A stretch of DNA of 64,000 nt from [Bacillus] enclensis. GTDB taxonomy: Bacteria > Bacillota > Bacilli > Bacillales > Bacillaceae_B. Location of the stretch: positions 124,001 through 188,000 of the forward strand of contig NZ_KQ758486.1 in assembly GCF_001456935.1 (NCBI RefSeq), given 5' to 3'. Both the position numbers and the translations under genes were made by a program. This document shows positions 9,757 through 18,300 of this stretch, in pieces; position 1 is the stretch's first letter; each line of letters starts with the position of its first letter. The notes below the pieces were generated by a model. It did no database searches. It was not told where the DNA came from and saw only the letters and a program-made list of their open reading frames with translations.

Positions 9757-10353
9757 TTATTTATTGTTCATATCGTTGCGTGTGATGATGCGGTCGATCA
9801 AACCATACTCCTTCGCGCGCTCGGCAGTCATGAAGTTGTCGCGGTCCGTATCTTTCGCAATGACTTCAAGCGGCTGGCCAGTGCGGTCTGCGAGGATCTG
9901 GTTCAGTTTTTCACGAAGGAATAGAATGCGCTTCGCAGCGATTTCGATTTCCGTCGCCTGACCTTGTGCTCCTCCAAGCGGCTGATGGATCATGACTTCT
10001 GCATTCGGAAGGGCAAGTCGCTTGCCTTCAGCACCTGCTGCAAGAAGGAATGCACCCATTGAAGCGGCCATACCGATACAGATTGTTTGTACATCAGGCT
10101 TGATGTATTGGATCGTATCATAGATCGCCATACCTGCCGTGATGCTTCCGCCAGGTGAGTTGATATAGATGGAGATATCTTTCTCCGGATTTTCAGACTC
10201 CAGGAATAGAAGTTGTGCTACAATGGAGTTCGCCACATTATCATCGATGGCGCTTCCAAGCATGATGACACGGTCTTTCAGAAGACGGGAATAAATGTCA
10301 TATGCACGTTCGCCGCGGTTCGTTTGTTCAATAACTGTAGGAATTAAGTTCAT
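9757..10353 (-). CDS. clpP: ATP-dependent Clp protease proteolytic subunit
   Basis: Serine peptidase that forms a double heptameric chamber and degrades proteins delivered by ClpX, ClpC or ClpE in the cytoplasm. From the chosen start it is 198 residues, the usual Bacillus length. The catalytic triad is in place: Ser98 in GMAASMG, His123 in MIHQPLGG and Asp172. The ATG at 10353 has AAGGAGG upstream; the longer open frame begins in the promoter region and is not used. A SigA promoter and CtsR box lie upstream, so it should be derepressed by heat and protein stress. Confidence 0.97.
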   Translation of the reverse strand: MNLIPTVIEQTNRGERAYDIYSRLLKDRVIMLGSAIDDNVANSIVAQLLFLESENPEKDISIYINSPGGSITAGMAIYDTIQYIKPDVQTICIGMAASMGAFLLAAGAEGKRLALPNAEVMIHQPLGGAQGQATEIEIAAKRILFLREKLNQILADRTGQPLEVIAKDTDRDNFMTAERAKEYGLIDRIITRNDMNNK

Positions 10354-10417
10354 CCTTCGTTCCTCCTTAAAGTACACTTTTTTATTTGTATTTAATACAT
10401 ATTCACTTTGTACTGTA

Positions 10418-10447
10418 ATCATACACTGTTGGTCAATAAAGGTCAAA
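10418..10447 (-). promoter_or_regulatory. clpP SigA promoter with CtsR box over the -35
   Basis: On the minus strand TTGACC (10446-10441) and TATGAT (10423-10418) are separated by 17 nt. The plus strand of 10431-10447 reads GGTCAATAAAGGTCAAA, one mismatch from the CtsR consensus RGTCAAANANRGTCAAA. The operator covers the -35, so CtsR binding should block RNA polymerase. ctsR itself is outside the window. Confidence 0.88.
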
Positions 10448-10595
10448 CCTGACGCATCAGTGATTCTTACACTATGTAATCCTTTCTACATCATACCCAT
10501 CCATTCCTTTTTTAAACAGAGAAAACGTATTGCATTCCTGAAAAAAGTACATTATAATATACTTTCGTACGATAGTTTTACAAGATCATTTACAT

Positions 10596-10667
10596 GCCCT
10601 CGTGGTGCAACGGATAGCACGTAAGATTCCGGTTCTTAAAATGGGGGTTCGATTCCCTCCGAGGGCG
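10596..10667 (+). tRNA. trnR-CCG: tRNA-Arg (anticodon CCG)
   Basis: A 72-nt cloverleaf: acceptor arms GCCCTCG and CGAGGGC, anticodon stem TAAGA/TCTTA with loop TTCCGGT giving anticodon CCG (codon CGG), and T-arm GGGGGTTCGATTCCCTC. The CCA end is not encoded. It stands between clpP and a degraded integrase, a common insertion point for islands. Confidence 0.96.
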
Positions 10668-10671
10668 TACT

Positions 10672-10721
10672 AAAGACCTTGTGTTTGTTGAGTTTATCAG
10701 CGGACATGGGGTCTTTTTTTG
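10672..10721 (+). terminator. Terminator after tRNA-Arg
   Basis: AAAGACC pairs with GGTCTTT across a long loop, followed by a T run, 5 nt after the tRNA. Confidence 0.65.
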
Positions 10722-10791
10722 TTTCTGATGTTTGGGTGCTTTTCAAATGTTTATACCACGCAACGAATAACACGCAATGGGAGGAATAAAC

Positions 10792-11588
10792 GTGCAAGAA
10801 GAAAAGCAACGACTAGCACCAGTCGATCTAAAAGCGGTACAGACACCAACATTGAGAACTGAATAGATTACATGAAAAATAAAAGAGCAACCTCCTCGAT
10901 GAATGCTCGTATGAGAACAGGTAGAACGTTCTTTAGTTTTTGTATGAAGAAGAGTTACGTTGATAAGAACCCATTTGGGGGTGTTCCTCAACTTAGGAAA
11001 TGTCATATCATTGGGGCAACATTCACAAAAAAGCAATTAGAAAAGTTATTAAGCGCTCCAGATATAACTCAATTTGTTGGACTTCATGATCTTGCTATAA
11101 TGCTAACCTTTGCACATGTGGGGCTCCGTTTAAAGGAACTATGCACTTTAAAGGTACCAGACGTTATATTCGACGGTAATGGAGAGGTCATCATCCAACA
11201 GACAAGAATCATTATGCAAGACGAAAATCGATGACGAAGAGGCTGAAAACTGTTTTAAAAGCTTATTGTGAGGAGCGGGGAATACTTGAGAACGATGCTT
11301 TGTTTGTAAGTGTCGAGAATGCCCTATAAGCCCTCGAACTGTTCTAGGAAGGTTGAATAGTACTATGGAGTCCTTTCAAGCGTAGAAAAAGAGGTTTAGG
11401 TGTGGCCACACGCTTTTAGAAGGACGTTCTGTAGATTAAAAGTTGAAGCAGGGGTGAATTTGTTTGTGCTGCAATGACTAACTGGTCATCGAGAGCTTGA
11501 AACGCTTTAACTATATGTACAGATATATGGGAAGGATCTGAAGGAGGCAATTGAGAAAGGGTTTGAATATGCTAACATAAAATACTAA
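10792..11588 (+). pseudogene. Degraded tyrosine recombinase (integrase)
   Basis: Remains of an XerC/phage-type tyrosine recombinase in several frames. A GTG at 10792 with GGGAGG upstream opens an N-terminal piece that stops at 10864. A second piece from 10872 carries the SAM-like DNA-binding region and the first catalytic Arg in GLRLKEL. After a frameshift near 11230, further pieces contain HAFRRTF (His-x-x-Arg) and, past an in-frame stop, LTGH (His) and LYVQIYGKDLKEA (Tyr nucleophile), again after a stop. All catalytic boxes are recognisable but cannot be read through. It sits next to the tRNA-Arg 3' end and probably brought in the island that follows. Confidence 0.85.
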
Positions 11589-11623
11589 CGGGCTTTAAAT
11601 TATAGAGTATAAGTATGGAAGAT

Positions 11624-11653
11624 AAGGGAGCGGTCAATTGTCTGCTCTTTTTT
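11624..11653 (+). terminator. Probable terminator after the integrase remnant
   Basis: An 8-bp stem (AAGGGAGC with GCTCTTTT, two G-U pairs) followed by a short T run. Confidence 0.5.
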
Positions 11654-11726
11654 ATCGATTTGCACACAATTTTACAAGAAAACAATCTTAATAATGTCTA
11701 ATTTTCTCCTGGGGAGTTGATGCATA

Positions 11727-13517
11727 TTGAAATACAGAGAAATAGCAGTTGACGATTGTGTTAAATTGATTAACGCTGATGGTAACTACAATAAGAGGAT
11801 AAAGGACTCTATAGACAAACTGGCAGAATGCATAGAGTCAAGAGGACATAAGTTGTTAAGTTCTTATAAAGGGAATAAAACAGCAGTGTTGATTGATTTC
11901 AAGTGTGGGCATGAACCAAGAAGGGTTACACCGAAAGATTACAAAAAGAAGAATGGGGTAGGATGTGACAGATGTAGTGGTCATAGTTCAGAGCAAGCAA
12001 GAGAGGATTTCTTTAAGCGACTGGAAGACAAAGGACATAAATTATTAAGTGGATATATTAATAATACAGAAGAAGTATTAATAGATTTTAAATGTGGTCA
12101 CAAACCATCAAAAAAAACGCCTAAGGCATACAAGCTTGGACAAGAGTGTGTAAGATGTAGTGGTCACAGTTCAGAGCAAGCAAGAGAGGATTTCTTTAAG
12201 CATCTGGAAGACAAAGGACATGAATTATTAAGTGAATATATTAATAATACAGAAGAAGTATTAATAGATTTTAAATGTGGTCACGAACCATCTAAGAAAA
12301 CACCTAAGGCATACAAGCTTGGACAAGAGTGTGTAAGATGTAGTGGTCACAGTTCAGAGCAAGCAAGAGAGGATTTCTTTAAGCATCTGGAAGACAAAGG
12401 ACATGAATTATTAAGTGAATATATTAATAATACAGAAGAAGTATTAATAGATTTTAAATGTGGTCACGAACCATCTAAGAAAACACCTAAGGCATACAAG
12501 GTTAGACAAGAGTGTGTAAGGTGTAGCGGTCATAGTCCAGTACAAGCCAAAGAAGATTTCATTAAAATGTTAGTGGATAATGGTCATGAATTACTAAGTG
12601 ATTATGTCAATAACACTCATGAGGTGTTAATAGATTTTAAATGTGATCACAAGCCATACATGAGAACACCAAAGGAATATAAAAGTGGGAGAGTGTGTCC
12701 GAGGTGTGGAAATAACAGCGACACTAAAGTAGCGAAAGAAGATTTCTTGGCATTATTAAAAAGTAATGGTCATAGGTTGCTAAGTAAATATATCGACAAC
12801 ACGACAATAGTTTTAATTGATTTTAAGTGTAGTCATAAACCATCTACTGTAACACCAAAGTCTTATAAAAGTGGGAATGGGTTATGTAAGAAATGTAACT
12901 TAAATAAAGACTGGTATAAGCAGAGCGAAGAATCTTTAAAAAGTTTATTAGAGAAGGTGAAGAAAAATAACCATAAGCTGCTTAGTAAGTACATAGATAC
13001 TAATACTAAAGTATTAATAAACTTTAATTGCGGACATAATCCAAGCTGGGTATATCCACATCGCTATAAGAATGGTCAAAAGTGTCAGCAATGCAACAAG
13101 GTAAATAGTAGAGGCGAAATTGTAATTAAGGGTTATCTAAAGAAGAATAAGTTAAGATTTAAGCCACAGTTTACATTTGGTGACTTGGTATATAAAGGTA
13201 AGTTAAGATTTGATTTCGCTGTTTATAAAGATAAAGAGTTGTATTCTTTAATAGAATTTGATGGCAGACAACACTTCACATTAGTTGATCATATGGGTGG
13301 AGAAGATTATTTTAAAGAAATTCAAATGAAAGATAAATTAAAGAATAACTATTGCTTAGAAAACAATATTAGATTAATCAGAATTAAGTATACTAAGTTT
13401 GACGAGATCGAATACATTTTAGAGCGAGAGTTTGCAATTGATTCGGAAAAATCAAGTGATGTCATCTCTTTCTATCCCAAAGTTGGTTACTATGATTCTA
13501 GCTTGAGGAACAATTAG
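11727..13517 (+). CDS. Seven-repeat zinc-finger protein with C-terminal PD-(D/E)XK/Vsr-like nuclease domain
   Basis: A 596-residue protein I cannot assign to a named family. After a ~35-residue lead it has seven repeats of 61-66 residues. Each has GHxLLSxY, a VLIDFKCxH core and a CxxC pair, so each probably folds as a treble-clef-like zinc module (one Cys and His plus two Cys). The C-terminal ~115 residues look like a Vsr/EDxHD-type nuclease: Glu in SRGE, Asp in LRFDFAV, EFDGRQH, Asp in MKDKLKNNYC, then IRLIRIKY. The layout (DNA-reading repeats plus a small nuclease) recalls homing endonucleases. The start is a TTG at 11727, 10 nt after GGGGAG; there is no in-frame ATG near it. Very low GC marks it as acquired. 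It lies alone between integrase and resolvase remnants. Confidence 0.75.
   Translation: MKYREIAVDDCVKLINADGNYNKRIKDSIDKLAECIESRGHKLLSSYKGNKTAVLIDFKCGHEPRRVTPKDYKKKNGVGCDRCSGHSSEQAREDFFKRLEDKGHKLLSGYINNTEEVLIDFKCGHKPSKKTPKAYKLGQECVRCSGHSSEQAREDFFKHLEDKGHELLSEYINNTEEVLIDFKCGHEPSKKTPKAYKLGQECVRCSGHSSEQAREDFFKHLEDKGHELLSEYINNTEEVLIDFKCGHEPSKKTPKAYKVRQECVRCSGHSPVQAKEDFIKMLVDNGHELLSDYVNNTHEVLIDFKCDHKPYMRTPKEYKSGRVCPRCGNNSDTKVAKEDFLALLKSNGHRLLSKYIDNTTIVLIDFKCSHKPSTVTPKSYKSGNGLCKKCNLNKDWYKQSEESLKSLLEKVKKNNHKLLSKYIDTNTKVLINFNCGHNPSWVYPHRYKNGQKCQQCNKVNSRGEIVIKGYLKKNKLRFKPQFTFGDLVYKGKLRFDFAVYKDKELYSLIEFDGRQHFTLVDHMGGEDYFKEIQMKDKLKNNYCLENNIRLIRIKYTKFDEIEYILEREFAIDSEKSSDVISFYPKVGYYDSSLRNN
11973..12704 (+). 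repeat. Tandem 183-bp repeats inside the zinc-repeat gene
   Basis: The TGTAG(T/C)GG anchor recurs at 11973, 12156, 12339 and 12522, exactly 183 bp apart. The units 12156-12338 and 12339-12521 differ at only about three positions, pointing to recent duplication or ongoing copy-number change. The flanking units have diverged. Confidence 0.93.
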
Positions 13518-13649
13518 ACTTAGAATTAGTCTAATTTACTTTCAATTAGGAAGTAGTAGCGAAGATAAGTGTTAATAGAAAATAGAGTTTAAGAGAGTTT
13601 ACCTCTATATAACGTGTAAAAAAATGGGTTTAGCATTACAAAAATGGGT

Positions 13650-14018
13650 ATCTCAAGACGCTGTATTCCTAACGATTTAACTAGAACTAGTAGAAATTTT
13701 AGAATCAAAAAGAGTTCAACTAGTTTCAATTAAATAATATCGTCAATTCAACTGCAACAGGCAGACTAATGCTAAAATGATGAGTGCGATAAACGATTTT
13801 GAACCTGAAAATATGCTCGAAAGACAACGTGAAGGAATCGCAATTGCCAAAGCAGAAGGAAAGTATAAAGGACGAAAAAAAGTATCATCCCAGCCTTTGA
13901 CAAGCATTATCAATGATATATGAATCGAGAACTATCGAAATCTCGACTTGCTAAAGAACTAGGAGTATCCAGACCTACATTAAATAAGTTAATAAAAGAA
14001 CATCAACAATTAAGCTAA
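13650..14018 (+). pseudogene. Degraded serine recombinase (resolvase/invertase)
   Basis: Frame-broken remains of a Hin/TnpR-type resolvase. Recognisable pieces are DLTRT, LVEILESKRVQLVSIK, STATGRLMLKM, MMSAINDFEPENMLERQREGI, AKAEGKYKGRKK and, in another frame, the C-terminal helix-turn-helix SRLAKELGVSRPTLNKLIKEH. The N-terminal catalytic Ser region is missing. The rest of the 13518-14269 gap holds nothing else I recognise apart from two hairpins. Confidence 0.82.
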
Positions 14019-14019
14019 T

Positions 14020-14047
14020 AAAGGGACTCCCCAAGGGTCTCTTTATT
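14020..14047 (+). terminator. Weak terminator after the resolvase remnant
   Basis: A ten-pair stem AAAGGGACTC with GGGTCTCTTT (two G-U pairs), loop CCCAA, and a short AT-rich tail. Confidence 0.4.
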
Positions 14048-14194
14048 TGATTTTAACTAAGGGGGTCTATTTCCACGTATTTACTAATTTCTTTGTAAGG
14101 TTTTCATCCACACATCAAAAAAAGTTATTTTTAGAAGATCCTACTACCTTAAATCTATATTCGGGTGGGAAATTCAATTTATTGGGGAGAGAAA

Positions 14195-14230
14195 TAAAAT
14201 ACCCTTATTCAAAGAAACATGAATAAAGGT
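14195..14230 (-). terminator. Probable terminator of the OLD-type gene
   Basis: On the minus strand ACC(T)TTATTC pairs with GAATAA(G)GGT, followed by ATTTTATTT. It lies about 40 bp past the stop of the gene ending at 14270. Confidence 0.55.
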
Positions 14231-14269
14231 AAATAGCAATCAGCTGTTAAAATCTCTTCATTAAGTAAA

Positions 14270-16189
14270 TTATACTGCTTGGAATAAAGTGTTTAAACCT
14301 AAGGAATTAAACTTTTCTTCTCCAATAACAAATTTAAAGAACCTTAATAGTTTTTCTTGGTAGTTCTCGAAATCATCTGTGATAAGTTTAGTAGCCTTCC
14401 AAGGTTTATCATCATTCCATTCTTGCTCGAAAATATCACCTTCAAAATTCGGTTGATGGGTAAGACGGAATGTTTCGTCCCCGATTGCGTTTATAATATT
14501 TAAGTTGTTTCCTTCATTTAAATCTTGGTTATCAAGGTCGTGTATCAGGTAGGATTGTATACCAAAGTGAAGTAATACTTCATGGTAAGCTTTCTGAGTT
14601 AGTTTACCATTGCATGGAATTACTGAAACTTCCCTCAGTATCTTCTCAAGTTCATCCGAAATCTCTGGGCGAAGTTCCTGTATTTTATCCTTAATGGCTG
14701 TAATACTCGCAACTTCACAATCTCCCTCGACTAGAATTACCCTCTTGGCGAAGAATGCTTCGAGTGTAGTAGTGTTGAAGTTCAAAAGCATCCTCATTCT
14801 ACTTCGTTTCTCTCTAGCAGTTTGCCCATTGAATATGTTTTCAGTAACCTGTCTAACCCTTGTTGAGAGGTTTTCATCTCTTTGCATGACTACTATTCCT
14901 TGATGTCTGTCCGCTAAGTCTATAAAGTTTTCTGAATGTGATGTGCAAACGACTTGTGCTAAAGGATGTTTTGAGATTTGGACTAAAGAATCACGCATTT
15001 TACGTTGGAGATGTGGATGAAGGTAAATTTCAGGTTCTTCCACTAAAAATAAAAAACTTCTTTTCCAAACATCAGTAGTTGCATCCGCTGCTACTTCCTC
15101 TAGGGTGTTTTGGGTTAGTTGTTCTGCCATGAGTTCTAATAGGGAAAGTATAAGCATCCTTTGCACTCCGTTGCCTTGTTGGCTAGGAAGAGTTAGTAGA
15201 TCATTATGCTTAAGATAAATGTTTGAATTTAAATGTAATTTTTCCATTACCTCTGGTACGTCAAAGTCTACATTTGCTTCAATATCCATTAATCGTTTAA
15301 GTTTTCTACTCAGTTTATCCTCGAGATTTAGTACTTCTGTATGGCGTGTACCTTCATTGAAAATGTTCTTGAGGGAAGCGAGAGATGCCCTAAATTCTCG
15401 AATCTCCTGAGTCTGGTTTAAATGGTGTTCAAATAAGGCAGAAGTTATTTGATTTGCTGCTGATTTACTCTTGTTTGCGTCTGCTTCTTCATCTATCAAT
15501 TTTACAGCAGGAACATAAATAACTTTTGGCATAATTGACCTAATGTTCGAAGAAAAACCGTTAGGATTTCTCATCCAATCAACTTCACCTTCAGAAACAA
15601 GGGTTGGATTATTTAGGTAAACATATTGTATAAAATCCTCTTTTTTAGATTTGGGGATAGTTCCTGTCGTTATTTGCTGTTCACGACAATAACTCTCATA
15701 TTGATTATATAATGGTGTTGGAACACCGTTAAACATACCCGTATTCCAAGTCCTTTCCATGTCAAGCTCGGATATATATCGATTGGGAATGAAAACTTCA
15801 AAGGGAATTTCACTATCTTTGAGGTTAGGGGAAGACCAAATCCGCCGTATCCGTAATTCATTATTATAAATATACGGTTTAATAAACCTATTATTTCTAT
15901 CAGCATGATTAAAGTCATCAAAAACCAATAATACTTCCATATTCATAGATGGATTCGTTGGCTCGTTTTTAAAAGGAAACATATCGATAGAAGGTGTATT
16001 AGGAGTATCTGTTTCAGGTAAAAATAACTTTAAAGCCTCTAGAAGTGATGACTTACCTATGTTGTTTTCTCCAATAATTGTGACAAAATCAGAAGCCCCT
16101 TCCCCATCTACTCTTGGAAAAGTTATGGTAGATGCCTCATCATGACCAAGATTCTTGAAATTTTTGATTGTAAAATCTTTTATCCTCAT
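14270..16189 (-). CDS. Standalone OLD-family ATP-dependent endonuclease
   Basis: A 639-residue protein of the Overcoming Lysogenization Defect family, pairing an ABC-type ATPase with a Toprim nuclease. The N-terminal half has Walker A GENNIGKSS (residues 40-48), an ABC-signature-like SQQGNGVQRM, Walker B FLFLVEEPE and the switch His in CTSHSENF. The C-terminal half has Toprim residues: Glu in VILVEGDCE and DLDNQD. No UvrD-type helicase (the Gabija partner) lies beside it, which fits class 1 OLD. Family members restrict phages in some cases; a defence role here is inferred from the family and the island location. The ATG has GGAGGG upstream. GC is lower than in the surrounding core genes. Confidence 0.86.
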   Translation of the reverse strand: MRIKDFTIKNFKNLGHDEASTITFPRVDGEGASDFVTIIGENNIGKSSLLEALKLFLPETDTPNTPSIDMFPFKNEPTNPSMNMEVLLVFDDFNHADRNNRFIKPYIYNNELRIRRIWSSPNLKDSEIPFEVFIPNRYISELDMERTWNTGMFNGVPTPLYNQYESYCREQQITTGTIPKSKKEDFIQYVYLNNPTLVSEGEVDWMRNPNGFSSNIRSIMPKVIYVPAVKLIDEEADANKSKSAANQITSALFEHHLNQTQEIREFRASLASLKNIFNEGTRHTEVLNLEDKLSRKLKRLMDIEANVDFDVPEVMEKLHLNSNIYLKHNDLLTLPSQQGNGVQRMLILSLLELMAEQLTQNTLEEVAADATTDVWKRSFLFLVEEPEIYLHPHLQRKMRDSLVQISKHPLAQVVCTSHSENFIDLADRHQGIVVMQRDENLSTRVRQVTENIFNGQTAREKRSRMRMLLNFNTTTLEAFFAKRVILVEGDCEVASITAIKDKIQELRPEISDELEKILREVSVIPCNGKLTQKAYHEVLLHFGIQSYLIHDLDNQDLNEGNNLNIINAIGDETFRLTHQPNFEGDIFEQEWNDDKPWKATKLITDDFENYQEKLLRFFKFVIGEEKFNSLGLNTLFQAV

Positions 16190-16628
16190 TGTATCCCTCC
16201 TAATATTCTAAGAATTAAAATTCGACAGAGAATCCCATAAACCTTCAAAATATCCAAAATTTGTGAAAAGAATGGATTTCAATTATGATCCTAGGAATCG
16301 TTGTGAAAAGAGAGAATTGAGGGAAACAATTGAGGGAAATATTGTTTGTTGTGTTCTCGTACATCCTTCATTGAAGAGAGTCAAACATATTAAAATATAT
16401 TGAGCCAGAGATGATTCCATTTTAGCAACACTGAGGATTCTCTGCATAATTGGTAGAATTGTAGTTTATGTAAATGACAAGAATTCTTAGCATCTGAAGC
16501 ATCCACGCAGTGGCGATTCATCTTTCATACTTCTACCACATAAAATGAATGTGAAGAAACCGTTACCAAACAATTCCCATTAACGAAACCCCCGATTTCA
16601 TGTAAAATGAGGGGAGGAGGTTAGAAGG
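16190..16628. other. Gene-free gap between the island and rpoN
   Basis: No gene is visible in these 439 bp. A possible rpoN promoter is TTAACG (16580-16585), 17 nt, TAAAAT (16603-16608), which would give a very short leader reaching the GGAGGAGG ribosome site. A short direct repeat (AATTGAGGGAAA) occurs near 16315-16340. I found no second copy of the tRNA-Arg 3' end that would mark an island attachment site. Confidence 0.5.
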
Positions 16629-17951
16629 ATGAATTTGAACACAGGATTATGGCAGAAACAACAACTAAAGCTTCAGATGACCCAAGAGCTAAAGCAGGCC
16701 ATCACCATCCTCCAGTATTCCACGTTGGAACTGAATGCTTTCCTCGAAACAAAGGCATTGGAGAATCCCCTCATACAAATAGAAGACCCCATCACAGACA
16801 TTCCCGTCCGGGGAGAGTCTTATCAATATAAAAGTAAACATGAGACCGATTTTACCGAGTTTCTATCAGTCTCAAAGAAAACGCTGGAGGAGCATCTTTT
16901 TCTTCAATTGAATTTGAAATCGTTTTCATGTCATGAGCTGAAAATCATGAAAGACTTGTTTTACAGCCTGGATGAAAACGGATATCTGCATATTGAAACG
17001 GAAGACTTCCTTTTCCGGCATGATCTGCAAACCGACCAGCTCCAATACTATATTGACAGTCTGCAAGAATTGGATCCTGCAGGCATAGGGGCCCGTTCCC
17101 TGCAGGAGTGCATTTCCCTCCAGTTAAAGCGAAGAGAGGCCGCAGAGCTTGCCCGAACGATCGTAGAAGAACATTTCGATGATTTTGCCGCGAAAAAATG
17201 GAAGGGGATTGCGAAGGATTTGGATGTCGACCTGAAGGAAATCCAGAAGGCCGCAGATCTCATCCGGGAGTGCAATCCACGTCCCGGTGCACTATACAAC
17301 GACGGACCTTCTCATTACATCGTCCCTGAATTGGTCGTGAAAACATCGGGTGGGAATGAAGTCTCTGTTTCCCTTTTTGACGGGACGACTGTCAAGGTGA
17401 TCTATAATGAAGAATACAAAGATTTCCTCGAGCATCACCCCGATAAGGAAACCGTACGTTACCTGAGGGAGAAGGACCAGGAATTCCAATGGCTACTTCA
17501 AAACCTGCAGCAGAGGAAACAGACGATTCTAAAAGTGGGTAAATTGATTGTCGAAAAGCAGAAATCATTCTTCCTCGAAGGGCCGGCCGGTCTGCAGCCG
17601 CTTACACTGAAGGAAGTGGCCGATGAAGCGGGAGTCCATGAATCGACGGTAAGCCGCGCGGTCAAGGGTAAGTATATGCAGACCCCCTATGGAATCTATG
17701 AAATGAAGTACTTCTTCAGTGCCGCCATCAAAACGCTGAGCTCAGAAGACTCCGGAGCGGCTTCATCCACTGCCATCAAAAATGAATTACAGCGCCTGGT
17801 GGATGAGGAAGATAAGAAAAAACCGCTTTCCGATCAGAAAATCGTCAATATGCTCATCGACAAAGGCTTTGATGTCTCGCGCCGGACGATCGCCAAATAC
17901 CGTGACCAGCTGGGGATTTCTTCGTCTACGATGAGGAAGCGGTATGAATAG
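16629..17951 (+). CDS. rpoN: RNA polymerase sigma-54 factor
   Basis: A 440-residue sigma-54 (SigL in Bacillus), which directs RNA polymerase to -24/-12 promoters and needs an enhancer-binding ATPase. The N-terminal activator-contact region is Gln/Leu-rich (QKQQLKLQMTQELKQAITILQ). The central core-binding part follows, then a helix-turn-helix (TLKEVADEAGVHESTVSRAV) and the RpoN box SRRTIAKYR near the end. The ATG is preceded by GGAGGAGG. In Bacillus SigL drives catabolic operons such as levanase and arginine use. No obvious -24/-12 promoter was found in this window. Confidence 0.97.
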   Translation: MNLNTGLWQKQQLKLQMTQELKQAITILQYSTLELNAFLETKALENPLIQIEDPITDIPVRGESYQYKSKHETDFTEFLSVSKKTLEEHLFLQLNLKSFSCHELKIMKDLFYSLDENGYLHIETEDFLFRHDLQTDQLQYYIDSLQELDPAGIGARSLQECISLQLKRREAAELARTIVEEHFDDFAAKKWKGIAKDLDVDLKEIQKAADLIRECNPRPGALYNDGPSHYIVPELVVKTSGGNEVSVSLFDGTTVKVIYNEEYKDFLEHHPDKETVRYLREKDQEFQWLLQNLQQRKQTILKVGKLIVEKQKSFFLEGPAGLQPLTLKEVADEAGVHESTVSRAVKGKYMQTPYGIYEMKYFFSAAIKTLSSEDSGAASSTAIKNELQRLVDEEDKKKPLSDQKIVNMLIDKGFDVSRRTIAKYRDQLGISSSTMRKRYE

Positions 17952-18025
17952 AATGAAATGAACCTTGCGTATAGACATTGTCGTAATAGGCTGGTGAATT
18001 TTGTTGGGATTCGGATAGTATGATG

Positions 18026-18145
18026 AAAACGGACAATCTTTTGAGAATACGGAAAAAAAGTTTAAAATACGGACATTTTTTCTTATATTCGGACGAAAAA
18101 TCAAATTTGCCGACAATCTTACCAAAACCGACAAAATCCGTTGGC
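18026..18145. repeat. Intergenic array with 20-bp period, CGGAC core
   Basis: The core CGGA or CCGA starts at 18030, 18050, 18070, 18090 and 18110, exactly 20 bp apart, with a looser copy near 18128. Spacers are AT-rich and differ from unit to unit. No open frame or terminator explains it. It fills the gap between rpoN and the glutaredoxin gene. Confidence 0.7.
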
Positions 18146-18195
18146 TTGGTCAACCGCCCAAGCCATTTGGACCTTACCATCATATATAGTAATAT

Positions 18196-18241
18196 CAGTT
18201 GTACCAGGTATAAAGAACATGTTTTGTAACTGGTACAACTG
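18196..18241. promoter_or_regulatory. Perfect 12-bp inverted repeat upstream of the glutaredoxin gene
   Basis: CAGTTGTACCAG (18196-18207) and CTGGTACAACTG (18230-18241) are exact complements separated by 22 nt. There is no T run, so it is not a normal terminator. It lies 60 bp before the glutaredoxin start and could be an operator for a two-site regulator. The regulator is unknown. Confidence 0.55.
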
Positions 18242-18300
18242 ACCAACAAAAGTACCACCCCTTAAATCATTCGCAAATCACTAAACGGAGGACCAAACCA

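Noticed and set aside
10354-10446. N-terminal extension of ClpP by 31 residues
   Set aside because: It runs through the promoter and CtsR box, and the ATG at 10353 with AAGGAGG gives the standard 198-residue protein.
11973-12704. CRISPR-like regular repeats
   Set aside because: The 183-bp units are contiguous coding repeats in one open frame, with no unique spacers and no cas genes.
14270-16189. Gabija system
   Set aside because: GajA-like ATPase-Toprim layout is present but no UvrD-type GajB helicase is adjacent.
16190-16628. Second attachment site for the tRNA-Arg island
   Set aside because: I looked for a repeat of GATTCCCTCCGAGGGC in the gap before rpoN and saw none; the right end may be lost or elsewhere.
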